Shown here in pieces: positions 35,574 to 44,407 of a stretch of DNA of 64,000 nt. Each line of letters begins with the position of its first letter. Within the stretch, counting starts at the first letter, position 1. Location: assembly GCA_018672315.1 (NCBI GenBank), contig CP076053.1, positions 62,001 to 126,000 of the forward strand, read 5' to 3'. The DNA is from Nocardioidaceae bacterium (lineage in GTDB: Bacteria; Actinomycetota; Actinomycetes; Propionibacteriales; Nocardioidaceae). The notes beneath the pieces were generated by a model. That model did not search any database. It was given only the letters and a program-made list of their open reading frames with translations, and had not been told where the DNA came from. The position numbers and the translations under genes are program-made.

Positions 35574-37223
35574 ATGGACAGGACAAGTCGGGTAGCCACG
35601 AACCAGCCACCGCCACTCGTCGACCACGACGTCGTCGCCGCCGACGCGGCGTTGACCGAGGCGGTCCTGCGCCACGGGGACGAGGCGGCGTACGACAGCC
35701 TCGCCGACCTCGGCCGCGAGGCCGGCCGCGCCGAGACGCGCGAGCACGGCATGCTCGCGAACCAGAACCCGCCGAAGGTCGTGCCCGTCGACCGCTTCGG
35801 CAACCGGGTCGACGAGGTGTCCTTCCACCCCTCGTGGCACTGGCTGATGGAGCGCGCGGTGGGCTACGGACTGCAGGCGAGCCCCTGGGAGTCCGACGAC
35901 CCCCACGCGCACCTTCGCCGCGCCGCCGGCTTCTTCGCCTGGTCCCAGAGCGAGCCCGGCCACGCCTGCCCCATCTCCATGACGTACGCCGCGGTGCCCG
36001 CCCTGCGCGTCGACGACGCCCTGGCGAAGGAGTGGACCCCGAAGCTGGCTGCCACCTCCTACGACCCCGGCGTACGCCCCCTGGCGGAGAAGACCGGCGC
36101 CCTGGCCGGCATGGGCATGACCGAGAAGCAGGGCGGCTCCGACGTGCGGGCCAACCTCACCACGGCTGAGCCCACCTCGGTCGACGGCGAGTACGCGCTG
36201 CACGGCCACAAGTGGTTCACCTCGGCGCCGATGAACGACGTCTTCCTCGTGCTCGCCCAGGCCCCCGATGGACTCACCTGCTTCCTGCTGCCTCGCTCGC
36301 TGCCCGACGGCTCGCGCAACACCCTCGACGTGGTGCGGCTCAAGGACAAGCTGGGCAACCGCTCCAACGCCTCCTCCGAGCTCGAGTTCCGCGGCACCTG
36401 GGCGCAGCGGCTGGGCGACGAGGGCAAGGGCGTACGCACCATCATCGAGATGGTCGCGGCGACTCGGCTCGACTGCGTCATCGGCTCCGCCGCCCTGATG
36501 CGCAAGGCACTCGCCGAGGCCGTGTGGCACACCCGGCACCGCAGCGCCTTCGGTGGTCCGCTGGCCGAGAAGCCGCTGATGCGCAATGTGCTCGCCGACC
36601 TCGCGATCGAGTCCGAGGCCGCGACGGCGCTGGCCATGCGGCTCGCGGCCGCCGTCGACGCCCGCCACGACCCGCGGGAGCAGGCGTTCCGGCGCATCGC
36701 GCTGCCCCTGGCGAAGTTCTGGGTCTGCAAGCGCACGCCGGCGATGGCGGCGGAGGCGCTGGAGTGCCTGGGCGGCAACGGGTACGTCGAGGAGTCCGGC
36801 ATGCCCCTGCTGTTCCGCGAGTCGCCGCTGAACTCGGTCTGGGAGGGGTCGGGCAACGTCAACGCGCTCGACGTGCTGCGGGCGATGCTGCGCGAGCCGG
36901 AGGTGCTGGACGCCTGGCTGTCCGAGGTCGGCGCGGCCCGCGGTGCCGACGGGCGTCTCGACGCCGCCGTCGAGCAGGTGCTCGCCATGCTCGCCGACCA
37001 GAGCGCCCTCGAGATCGGGGCACGGTCGCTCGCCGGGCTGATGGCCGCCTGCCTGCAGGGGGCGTTGCTCGTACGCTTCGCGCCGCCGGAGGTCGCCGAC
37101 CTGTTCTGCGCCTCGCGTCTGGCCGGCTCGGGGCCCGCGGCGTACGCCGGCACCTTCGGCACCCTGCCGACCGCCGACGCGGCGAGCCTGGGCACCATCG
37201 TCGACCGAGCGCTGCTGGTCTGA
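35574..37223 (+). CDS. Acyl-CoA dehydrogenase, AidB type
   Basis: A 549-residue flavoprotein of the AidB branch of acyl-CoA dehydrogenases; E. coli AidB is induced by alkylating agents, but its reaction is uncertain. The N-terminal AidB-specific domain (about 1-160) includes NQPPPLVDHDVV and FHPSWHWLMERAVG. The FAD/substrate motif GMGMTEKQGGSDVRANLT is near 180-197, followed by KWFTSAPMNDVFLVLAQ and the C-terminal helical part with ECLGGNGYVEESGMPLLFRE. ATG at 35574 matches AidB N-termini; the transcript is probably leaderless. Confidence 0.88.
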   Translation: MDRTSRVATNQPPPLVDHDVVAADAALTEAVLRHGDEAAYDSLADLGREAGRAETREHGMLANQNPPKVVPVDRFGNRVDEVSFHPSWHWLMERAVGYGLQASPWESDDPHAHLRRAAGFFAWSQSEPGHACPISMTYAAVPALRVDDALAKEWTPKLAATSYDPGVRPLAEKTGALAGMGMTEKQGGSDVRANLTTAEPTSVDGEYALHGHKWFTSAPMNDVFLVLAQAPDGLTCFLLPRSLPDGSRNTLDVVRLKDKLGNRSNASSELEFRGTWAQRLGDEGKGVRTIIEMVAATRLDCVIGSAALMRKALAEAVWHTRHRSAFGGPLAEKPLMRNVLADLAIESEAATALAMRLAAAVDARHDPREQAFRRIALPLAKFWVCKRTPAMAAEALECLGGNGYVEESGMPLLFRESPLNSVWEGSGNVNALDVLRAMLREPEVLDAWLSEVGAARGADGRLDAAVEQVLAMLADQSALEIGARSLAGLMAACLQGALLVRFAPPEVADLFCASRLAGSGPAAYAGTFGTLPTADAASLGTIVDRALLV

Positions 37224-37246
37224 TCTCCCGCTCCTGCACGGCTCCT

Positions 37247-37332
37247 GAACGCCCGCAGGTGCGGGCGTCCAGGTGCATGTGCGGCCCTGCAAGCCCGCGC
37301 AAGCACGGGAACGCCCGCAGGTGCGGGCGTTC
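37247..37332. terminator. Duplicated terminator hairpins
   Basis: Two stem-loops of the same sequence lie 62 bases apart between convergent genes. The first (37247-37270) has a 10-bp stem with one mismatch and loop AGGT. The second (37309-37332) is GAACGCCCGC-AGGT-GCGGGCGTTC with a perfect stem. A third weaker GC-rich segment lies between. They probably stop transcription of the AidB-type gene and of the exopolysaccharide operon. Confidence 0.75.
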
Positions 37333-37359
37333 AGGGGCGGGGGCGCAGACCGCCGACGC

Positions 37360-39471
37360 TCAGCCGCGGCGCCGTCGTCGCGCCCGGGTGACCAGACCCT
37401 CCACCAGACCCCGCGCCTTGCTGAGGTCCTTCAGCGTGACCACGACGGGGGCGTACGCCACCACCTGCGCGGGCTCGCCCCGACGGGCGCACGAGAGCGC
37501 CGGGGGTCCGAGCCACAGCCCGGCACCGAGCGCCGCGAGACGTCGACCGTGCCGGCCGGAGGCGGCGAGCAGCGGCAGTCCGGCGAAGTACGCGACCCGC
37601 ACGAGGTCCCGGGCGACCAGCGGCCCGGAGCCCGCCTGACCGCCCCACTGCCCGTACTTGCGGTACATCGCCGCGGTCTCGGCCAGGGTCTCGGCCTGCT
37701 CCCACACCACGGTGGCGTCGAGGGAGAGCACCGCGGGCCCGGCGTGCTCCTGCACGGCGTAGCCGAAGACGGCGTCCTCGGAGCTGAAGAGGTCGACGTC
37801 GAAGCCGCCGGCTGCCCGCCACGACGTCACCGCCACGCCCATCGACCGACCGTCCACCCGGTGCGCCGCGAAGGCACGACCGAGCAGACGTGCGCGCAGC
37901 CGACGGATCGGGGTGGCGCGCCGTGCGGCGTCCTTGTCGGGGAACAGGACGACGCGCGCGGCGGCCTTCCACGCGGTGTCGTGGTCGACGTCGTAGGTGC
38001 CGGTGACGATCGCCGGCACGTCGTCGGCGTGAGCCTCGGCGTACGGCGTACGCAGGCGGTCGAGCCAGTCCGGCGCCGGCGTGCAGCCGGCGTCCGTGCA
38101 GCAGACCACCGCGTGCCTCGCCTCGCCGAAGCCGAGGTTGCGCGCGGCGGAGAGGTTGACCTGGGGTCCGTCGAGGATCCGGATGCGAGGGTCGCGGGCA
38201 GCCCAGGCCGCCATCTCCTCGCGGGTGCCGTCCGTGGAGCCGTCGTCGACCAGGAGGTACTCGTCGTGCTCGCGCAGCTGCGGCACGACGGCGGAGACGA
38301 CCCCGTCGACGTGACCGGCCTCGTTGCGCATGCACGAGAGCACGGACACCGGTGCCTCCGGTGCGAGCCCGGCGCCGGGCCGCAGCGCCGTGCGGGCCAG
38401 CACGGCGGCCACCCGGTCCGCCACCGCGGCGGCGTCGGGGTGGTCGCTGAGCAGGCCGACCGGCCGCCCGTCCGGCTGCAGGCTTTCCGTCCTCGACCCC
38501 ACCTCTTGCAGACCTGCGGCGACCGCCTCGGCGTCGTCGACGTCGACCACGGCACCGTGCAGGGCGGCCATGCGCTCGACCTCGGGATTGCCCGTGGCCC
38601 CGAGCACCGGCACGCCGGCGTGCAGCGCCTCGATCGCCGCCAGGGAGTAGCCCTCACGGCCGAATCCCCCCGCACTGCGCGTCAGCACCGCGAGAGCGTC
38701 GAACGCCGCCAGGGCACGCCAGGCCTCGTCGACCTCTCCGACGAACCTGACCCGGTCACCCACGCCCCGGGCGGCGGCCAGCTCACGCAGGCGAGCCGAC
38801 TCCCCCGGCTCTGTGGGGTCGTCACCACCGACGACCACGAGGTGCCAGCCGGGGGCCGCCGCCAGCGCGCAGACGGCGGTGTCGACGCCCTTGTACGCGA
38901 CCAGCCGCCCCAGCATCACCATCGTCGACGCCTGCGGCAGCTCGACGCCGCGATCGGCCCACCAGCGACGGGCGGCCGCGCGGTCGAGGGCGGGCTCCTC
39001 GGGTCGCGCCGGCGGCACGAGGACGGCGTCATCGCGCCGGGTCGCCGCCGCGACGGCGGCCGAGTTCGCCAGCACCGCGTCGCTGAGCCGCCCCAGCCAG
39101 GGGCCGAGCCGGGCGTCGAAGGAGAAGTCGTGCTTCATCCAGGCGACGGGCACGCCGAGCAGCCGGGCCGCAGGCACGGCCGCCAGCGCCGCCTTCACGC
39201 CGTTGGCGAGCACGACCTCGGGATCGTGGCGCCGCAGGACCCCTCGGAGCCTGATGCCCGCGCCGAGCATGTCGCGGGCGCCGGTGCCCGTCGCCATCAC
39301 CTCGACCGGGACACCGGCCTCCTCGAGCCGGGCCCGCAGGGGGCCGTCCTGCAGCAGCACGACCCGGGCGTCGAGGCGCCCGGTCTCGGCGAGCAGCGAG
39401 AGCAGCCACCGTTCCGATCCACCGAGGACGGCGTACGGACTCACCACCGTCACCCGGAGCGGCGGGGTCAC
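37360..39471 (-). CDS. Bifunctional glycosyltransferase (GT4-GT2 fusion)
   Basis: A 703-residue protein made of two enzymes. Residues about 1-370 are a GT4 (GT-B) transferase: LRVTVVSPYAVLGGSERWLLSLL at the start, VMLGRLVAYKGVDTAVCAL, and the E-X7-E segment EGYSLAAIEALHAG. Residues about 380-570 are a GT2 (GT-A) transferase: VSVLSCMRNEAGHVDGVV, EYLLVDDGSTDGT with the first DD, and CTDAGCTP. The last 130 residues have hydrophobic stretches that may touch the membrane. GTG at 39471 overlaps the upstream gene in GTGA. It ends the exopolysaccharide operon and probably adds two different sugars. Confidence 0.88.
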   Translation of the reverse strand: MTPPLRVTVVSPYAVLGGSERWLLSLLAETGRLDARVVLLQDGPLRARLEEAGVPVEVMATGTGARDMLGAGIRLRGVLRRHDPEVVLANGVKAALAAVPAARLLGVPVAWMKHDFSFDARLGPWLGRLSDAVLANSAAVAAATRRDDAVLVPPARPEEPALDRAAARRWWADRGVELPQASTMVMLGRLVAYKGVDTAVCALAAAPGWHLVVVGGDDPTEPGESARLRELAAARGVGDRVRFVGEVDEAWRALAAFDALAVLTRSAGGFGREGYSLAAIEALHAGVPVLGATGNPEVERMAALHGAVVDVDDAEAVAAGLQEVGSRTESLQPDGRPVGLLSDHPDAAAVADRVAAVLARTALRPGAGLAPEAPVSVLSCMRNEAGHVDGVVSAVVPQLREHDEYLLVDDGSTDGTREEMAAWAARDPRIRILDGPQVNLSAARNLGFGEARHAVVCCTDAGCTPAPDWLDRLRTPYAEAHADDVPAIVTGTYDVDHDTAWKAAARVVLFPDKDAARRATPIRRLRARLLGRAFAAHRVDGRSMGVAVTSWRAAGGFDVDLFSSEDAVFGYAVQEHAGPAVLSLDATVVWEQAETLAETAAMYRKYGQWGGQAGSGPLVARDLVRVAYFAGLPLLAASGRHGRRLAALGAGLWLGPPALSCARRGEPAQVVAYAPVVVTLKDLSKARGLVEGLVTRARRRRRG

Positions 39472-41021
39472 GACGGCGCCCCGACGGCGGGATCGGCCCT
39501 GCGGCTGCCGCCCGTGCGACGGCCCGTCCGTCCGCCCGTCCTCGCGTAGGTGAGCGCGACGCGGGCCGAGGCCGCGGCGAGACCCACGAGGAACCACAGG
39601 GTCGTGCTGGTCACGGGATTGCGGAAGGGGTAGTCGACGATGCCGTGTGCCAGCACGGCCACCAGGCCCGCTGTCGTTCCCGCGAGGAGACGGCTCGCGA
39701 GCGCGGGTCCGGCCTCGTCCAGGCGACCTCTGACGCTGCGCGCGCCGGGCAGCAGACGCGAGGCGAGCCCCACCATCAGTCCGAGAAGGCAGAGCAGCCC
39801 GATCAGCCCGTACTCGGCCCAGGTGTTGAGGAAGATGTTGTGCGCGTGCTCGGCCTGGAGGTAGTACCCGTCCTGGTTCAGCTGCGTACCGACCTGGGCG
39901 AAGGCGCCGGGGCCCTGACCGATCCACGGTGAGTCGGTGATCTGGCGGCGCGCCTCGGCGTAGATCGCGGGTCTCTCGTCGTACGGGTTCTGGGTGCCGT
40001 CGAAGAGGCTCAGCAGCCGCTGGTTCACGATGGCCACGATGTCGACGCGGGCGAGCACGACGAGCAGCGCCGCGATCGTTCCCACCGCGGTCGCGACCGG
40101 CAGCAGGAAGCGACGGCGGTCCGGGAGCAGGGCCCAGAAGACGAGCATCCCGACCACGGCGCCGGTCCAGGCGCCGCGCGACAGGCTGACCACGAGGCCG
40201 ACCAGGATCGCCAGGGCGCCAAGGGTCGCAAGGATCCGGCCGCGGCGACCTCGTTCGGCCAGCGCCAGCCCGGCAGCGACGGGCAGGAGCATCGCGCAGA
40301 AGATGCCGAGCTCGTTCGGCTGCTCGAAGATGCCGACCGCGCGGCCGGTGACGACGGCGCCGGCGTTGCTGACCTGCGCCTCACCAGCTCCCTGCACCGA
40401 GAGCGCTCCCACCACGGCCGCAGCGGCGACGAGGAGGCGTACGACGAGCCGGAGCCTGCCGGCGGAGCTGATCACCGAGTGGGTGACCGCGATGAGGAGA
40501 ACGCTGACGACCAGCGCCACGTCCAGCCGGAAGGTGACGTCCGGCGAGGGTGAGACGTACGTCGACAGGGCGGCGGAGACGAGCATCGCCGCCAGGGGCA
40601 GCCCGACCGGCCACGGCACCGGCACGAAGTCCCCGCGAGCCGCCTCGACCGCCAGCACGCCGCCGGCTGCGACGACCGCCATCAGCTGCACGACCTGCAG
40701 CGGACCCACCCCGACGGAGCCCAGCGGCAGGGTCACCACGAACAGGCACAGCAGCCCGAGCGCGCGGTCGACCGGCGCGGTCGCGGCGACCGCCAGCGCG
40801 CACAGCGCCGCGGGGATCGCGAGGCCGAGCGGACCGGCACCGGCCAGTGCCGACGACAGCGCCAGGTAGGACAGCACCACGAAGAAGGCGACTCCGCCGA
40901 GCAGGACGGTCAGCGAACGTGCGGACGCACGCGGCACCTGCTGGCCGCTCCTGGCCCCCGCGCGGTACTGGACGACGGTCGACGACACGCGCACACCCCC
41001 GGGGAGGTCCGGTTCGCTCAT
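39468..41021 (-). CDS. O-antigen ligase/Wzy-like polymerase
   Basis: A 517-residue polytopic protein with about twelve membrane segments and the Wzy/WaaL signature in a large outer loop: YAEARRQITDSPWIGQGPGAFAQ, then QAEHAHNIFLNTWAEYGLIGLL with the conserved His residues. It most likely polymerises or ligates repeat units of the surface polysaccharide. ATG at 41021 lies 7 bases after the deacetylase stop; an in-frame start at 41048 would overlap that gene by 20 bases. The gene overlaps the glycosyltransferase downstream by 4 bases. Confidence 0.85.
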   Translation of the reverse strand: MSEPDLPGGVRVSSTVVQYRAGARSGQQVPRASARSLTVLLGGVAFFVVLSYLALSSALAGAGPLGLAIPAALCALAVAATAPVDRALGLLCLFVVTLPLGSVGVGPLQVVQLMAVVAAGGVLAVEAARGDFVPVPWPVGLPLAAMLVSAALSTYVSPSPDVTFRLDVALVVSVLLIAVTHSVISSAGRLRLVVRLLVAAAAVVGALSVQGAGEAQVSNAGAVVTGRAVGIFEQPNELGIFCAMLLPVAAGLALAERGRRGRILATLGALAILVGLVVSLSRGAWTGAVVGMLVFWALLPDRRRFLLPVATAVGTIAALLVVLARVDIVAIVNQRLLSLFDGTQNPYDERPAIYAEARRQITDSPWIGQGPGAFAQVGTQLNQDGYYLQAEHAHNIFLNTWAEYGLIGLLCLLGLMVGLASRLLPGARSVRGRLDEAGPALASRLLAGTTAGLVAVLAHGIVDYPFRNPVTSTTLWFLVGLAAASARVALTYARTGGRTGRRTGGSRRADPAVGAPS

Positions 41022-41028
41022 CGGGTGG

Positions 41029-41871
41029 TCACCGCGTGGTCGTGTCACGGGTCAGCAGGCGCCGGGTGCCCCGCCGCAGGAACGACGCCCGGTCGAGCAG
41101 CCGCCACACGCGCCGGTACCCCGGCATGAGCTTGAGGCGGAACGAGGCGAGGGAGTCCGTGGCGTTGACGTCGACGCGCGAGATCGCGAAGGTCCCCTTG
41201 TCGTCGAAGACGGAGAACGCGGAGTCGTATCCGGCCTCCGCCACCGCCCGACGAGCGGCGGCGTCATGGATGCCGAAGGGATAGGCGAAGCTCGGCACGG
41301 TGGGACCGACGACCTCCTCGAGCCGGTTGCGCGCCTCGGCCGTCTGCTGCGCGAGGTAGTCCGCACCGCCGCCGCGCATCGGTGAGTGGTCCCACCCGTG
41401 CACGCCCATGGCCACCAGCGGGCCGGCCAGCTCCTTCAGCTCGTCCGCGGTGAGCAGCGGCTCGTCCTCGGGCTCGGGCAGCCACTCGGCGGTCTCGCCG
41501 ATGAGTCCCGCCGGGGTGTACAGCACGCACGGGGCCTCGTGCCGCGCCATGACAGCCAGTCCCGCGCGGGTCGAGTCGTACGCATCGTCGATCGTCAGCA
41601 GCACGCTGCGCCGCGGGCGCGGGGCCCGGCCGCGGCGGATCGCCTCGTACTCCCCCCAGGTGAGCAGCGCCCATCCCTCGCGGCGGAGCCACGCCAGCTG
41701 GGCGTCGAGCTCGGGCAGCGGGACGAACAGGTGCTCGGGGTCGTCGGGACGCGGCGCATCGGCGAAGCCGTGGTAGAGCAGCACCACCGGCTCCCGCCGT
41801 CCGAGGCGTCGCCACCACGGCGGCTCGCGGTGCTGTGCGGCTGCGCCCGAGCCGGCGCCGCGGGAGCTCAC
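41029..41871 (-). CDS. Polysaccharide deacetylase
   Basis: A 280-residue NodB-type carbohydrate esterase 4. VVLLYHGFAD (about 33-42) precedes motif 1 VLLTIDDAYDS, which carries the metal and catalytic Asp pair, and the metal-binding HGWDH motif (about 157). FAYPFGIHDAAARRAV matches the later active-site block. No signal peptide is evident, so it may act inside the cell or be exported another way. GTG at 41871 overlaps the Wzz-like gene stop in GTGA. In this operon it may de-N-acetylate the polysaccharide. Confidence 0.85.
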   Translation of the reverse strand: MSSRGAGSGAAAQHREPPWWRRLGRREPVVLLYHGFADAPRPDDPEHLFVPLPELDAQLAWLRREGWALLTWGEYEAIRRGRAPRPRRSVLLTIDDAYDSTRAGLAVMARHEAPCVLYTPAGLIGETAEWLPEPEDEPLLTADELKELAGPLVAMGVHGWDHSPMRGGGADYLAQQTAEARNRLEEVVGPTVPSFAYPFGIHDAAARRAVAEAGYDSAFSVFDDKGTFAISRVDVNATDSLASFRLKLMPGYRRVWRLLDRASFLRRGTRRLLTRDTTTR

Positions 41872-43145
41872 GTCGTCGTCGTCCCGTCGTACACGACCGT
41901 GCCGGCCAGGCCGCCGCTGAGACGGCGGATGCGGCGCACCGCCTCGCGTACGGAGAGCGTGTCGGTGCCCCGCGGAATGACCAGCACCGCCCGGGACGTC
42001 GCCCCGAGCGCGGACTCGGCGACGCCGGAGCCGTCCATCGAGGCCGAGCTGACCACGACGCGCTGCCACCGGTCGGTGGCCGTGGAGACCACGGCCGCGA
42101 GCCCTCGGCTCAGGACGTCCTCGTCGGCGAAGGTGTCGGGCTGGGTGGTGACCAGGGCCAGCTGACCGCTTGGTCCTCGGGGCGAGCCCAGCTCACGTCC
42201 GCCGACGAGGTCTCCGAGGAGCACCCCCTGGTCGACGCCGACCTGGTTGCTGAGCACCGTGTCCTCGGTGTCGCCGTCGATCAGGAGCACCTGGGAGCCG
42301 ACGCTGGCGAGGCTGCGGGAGACGAGGTACGCCGTGGTGGCGACGCCGACGCCGGCGTCGACGCCGGTGACCGTGAAGTCCAGGGGCGCTCCGCTGGGCT
42401 CGGAGGCGCGCAGCCCGGTGCGCAGGATCCTCGCCTCCGCGGATGACTTCTCGGTGTCGAGCATGGCCGTGAGGTCGGCCTGGGATCCCGAGCGCGAGAT
42501 CGTGCCCAGGGTGGGCACCCCGGTGACGCGCTCGGCGTCGGCCTCGTCGACCACCCGGGGCCGGAGCCGCTCGAGCAGGAACGCCACCCAGAGTCCGAGC
42601 GCCAGCGCCGCGAGGATCAGCACGATCCGCAGCAGGGCCGGCGAGGACGTCAGCGGCGGGGGCTGCAGTGCCGCGGGGGCGATCTTCTCGGTCAGCAGCA
42701 GCGTGTCGTTCGATGCGGCGATCACCGCGCTGTCCGCCACGGCGTCTGCCACGGCGAGCGCCTGCTCGTCGGTCTCGAGCGTGGCGACGATGCGCATGTT
42801 GCCGTTGATGGGGTCGGTCTCGACGTTGACGGCGGTCTGCAGGTCCTCGACGCTCACGCCTGAGGCGTCGGAGACCTGCTGCAGGCGCGGGGTCGAGGTC
42901 ATCTCGACGGCGTAGCGGGCCGTGCGGAGGTTGACCAGATCGCCGAAGGCGGCGTCCGGCGTCTGGGGACTGACGGTCACCACGCTGACCGCGGTCGAGG
43001 ACGGAGGAAGCAGCGCGACGTACCCGACACCAAGGATCGCCGCCGGCACGACCACGGCGAGGATCAGCCGCCACCGCCATCGGACCGCTCGGAGGAAGGT
43101 GCTGAGCCCCCCGGGCTCGTCGGTCTCGCGCAGGGTCTGGGCCAC
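41868..43145 (-). CDS. Wzz-like chain-length protein with degenerate BY-kinase domain
   Basis: A 425-residue protein. TM1 (about 27-46) and TM2 (about 174-193) bracket the Wzz periplasmic domain. The cytoplasmic C-terminal half resembles a bacterial tyrosine kinase/ATPase (CpsD/Wzc) domain: VTGVDAGVGVATTAYLVSRSL stands where Walker A should be but lacks the GK[ST] core, while VLLIDGDTED matches Walker A'. The Tyr-rich tail of active BY-kinases is also absent. I infer a non-catalytic partner controlling chain length. The start is uncertain: GTG at 43145 or TTG at 43163. Confidence 0.75.
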   Translation of the reverse strand: MAQTLRETDEPGGLSTFLRAVRWRWRLILAVVVPAAILGVGYVALLPPSSTAVSVVTVSPQTPDAAFGDLVNLRTARYAVEMTSTPRLQQVSDASGVSVEDLQTAVNVETDPINGNMRIVATLETDEQALAVADAVADSAVIAASNDTLLLTEKIAPAALQPPPLTSSPALLRIVLILAALALGLWVAFLLERLRPRVVDEADAERVTGVPTLGTISRSGSQADLTAMLDTEKSSAEARILRTGLRASEPSGAPLDFTVTGVDAGVGVATTAYLVSRSLASVGSQVLLIDGDTEDTVLSNQVGVDQGVLLGDLVGGRELGSPRGPSGQLALVTTQPDTFADEDVLSRGLAAVVSTATDRWQRVVVSSASMDGSGVAESALGATSRAVLVIPRGTDTLSVREAVRRIRRLSGGLAGTVVYDGTTTT

Positions 43146-43255
43146 CCCAGGATCGTGGCACAATCCCGCGTCACGCGTGGGAGACCTCGCAGGTCATGAC
43201 GCAGGTCATCCGCCTGATGTCGCCCGCGAGCAGGACCTTGGTCCCGGGCCGGACG

Positions 43256-44392
43256 TCACGCCCTACGCGAATCGGACGAACTGTCGCGGGCCTCGAGGAC
43301 ATCGGCGTAGACCTGCAGCATGGCGTCGGCGGCGCGCGTGCCGTGGACGCGCGACCAGGCGGCGGCCTCCTCGCCGTGGGCGGCCGCACGGTCGCGGTCG
43401 CGCAGGGCCTCGACCAGTGCCTTGCCCAGGGCGTCCACGTCCTCCACGGGCACCAGGCGCCGTACGCGGTCCGGCGCGCCGACCGCCATGCCCTCGACGT
43501 CGCTGGCGACGACCGCGGTGCCCAGGGCGGCGGCCTCGAGAGGCACCAGCGCCATGCCCTCGTAGCGCGAGGGCACCACCACCACGTCGGCGGCTCGGCT
43601 CCACGTCAGGCACTCCGTCCGCGGCCGGGCGCCGAGCACGCGTACGCCCTCGAGCCTCGCGGCGGCGGCCTCGACCGCGGTCCGCTCGGGGCCGTCCCCG
43701 ACCAGCACGAGCCCGGCGGTCGGGAGCGCCTCGCGCACCTGCGGCCACGCGGCCAGCAGCACGTCCTGCCCCTTCTGCTGCGCGAGCCGGCCCACGCACA
43801 CGGCCAGCGGCTCGGCGCCCACCCCCAGGTGCCCGCGCGCCGCGGCGCGGGACCCGGGCAGGTCACGGCCGAGCTCGGCGAGGTCCACCCAGTTCGGCAG
43901 CACCGTCATCGGCGCCCGCACGCCGTGGGCGCGGCCGTCGTCGCGCTCGGCCTCGCTGACGCACACGACGACGTCGGTCCATCGCGCGGCGAGCCGTTCC
44001 CAGCGCTCCGCGAGCCTCGACACCGGTCCGTCGGCGCCGTTCCAGGACCAGGCGTGCGGCATGAAGACCGTCGGACGCCGGCCCCGGACGGCCAGCCGGC
44101 CGGCGAGACCGGCCTTGGCGCTGTGCAGGTGCACCAGGTCGGGGTCCACCGAGCCGACGATCCGAGCCAGGGCGCGGGCCTCCCGGAGAGTCGACGGCCC
44201 CGGCGACCTGGTCGCCTGCCACGCGTGCCGGGTGAGTCCCGCCCGGCGAGCCAGCTCCACGAGCTCACCGTCGGGGCACGCCAGGTGCACGTCGTGGCCG
44301 GCTGCGGCCTGCCGGGCGGCCTCGTCGACCGCGACGTGGGCCACCCCGGCGTCGGTCGGCTGGGCGACGTGCAGGATGCGCGTGCCGGTCAC
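43256..44392 (-). CDS. Glycosyltransferase family 4
   Basis: A 378-residue GT-B enzyme. The N-terminal acceptor domain begins TRILHVAQPTDAGVAHVAVDEAAR and contains DLVHLHSAKAGLAGRLA. The donor domain has VCVGRLAQQKGQDVLLAAW and the E-X7-E motif EGMALVPLEAAALG. The start is GTG at 44392. The gene is in the exopolysaccharide locus, 110 bases upstream of the Wzz-like gene; that gap contains no clear gene. Sugar and linkage cannot be told. Confidence 0.85.
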   Translation of the reverse strand: MTGTRILHVAQPTDAGVAHVAVDEAARQAAAGHDVHLACPDGELVELARRAGLTRHAWQATRSPGPSTLREARALARIVGSVDPDLVHLHSAKAGLAGRLAVRGRRPTVFMPHAWSWNGADGPVSRLAERWERLAARWTDVVVCVSEAERDDGRAHGVRAPMTVLPNWVDLAELGRDLPGSRAAARGHLGVGAEPLAVCVGRLAQQKGQDVLLAAWPQVREALPTAGLVLVGDGPERTAVEAAAARLEGVRVLGARPRTECLTWSRAADVVVVPSRYEGMALVPLEAAALGTAVVASDVEGMAVGAPDRVRRLVPVEDVDALGKALVEALRDRDRAAAHGEEAAAWSRVHGTRAADAMLQVYADVLEARDSSSDSRRA

Positions 44393-44407
44393 GTCCTCGG
44401 CCGTGCC

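Noticed and set aside
37273-39549. A 758-codon plus-strand frame
   Set aside because: It lies wholly opposite the GT4-GT2 gene and has no motifs; the minus-strand protein has complete glycosyltransferase signatures.
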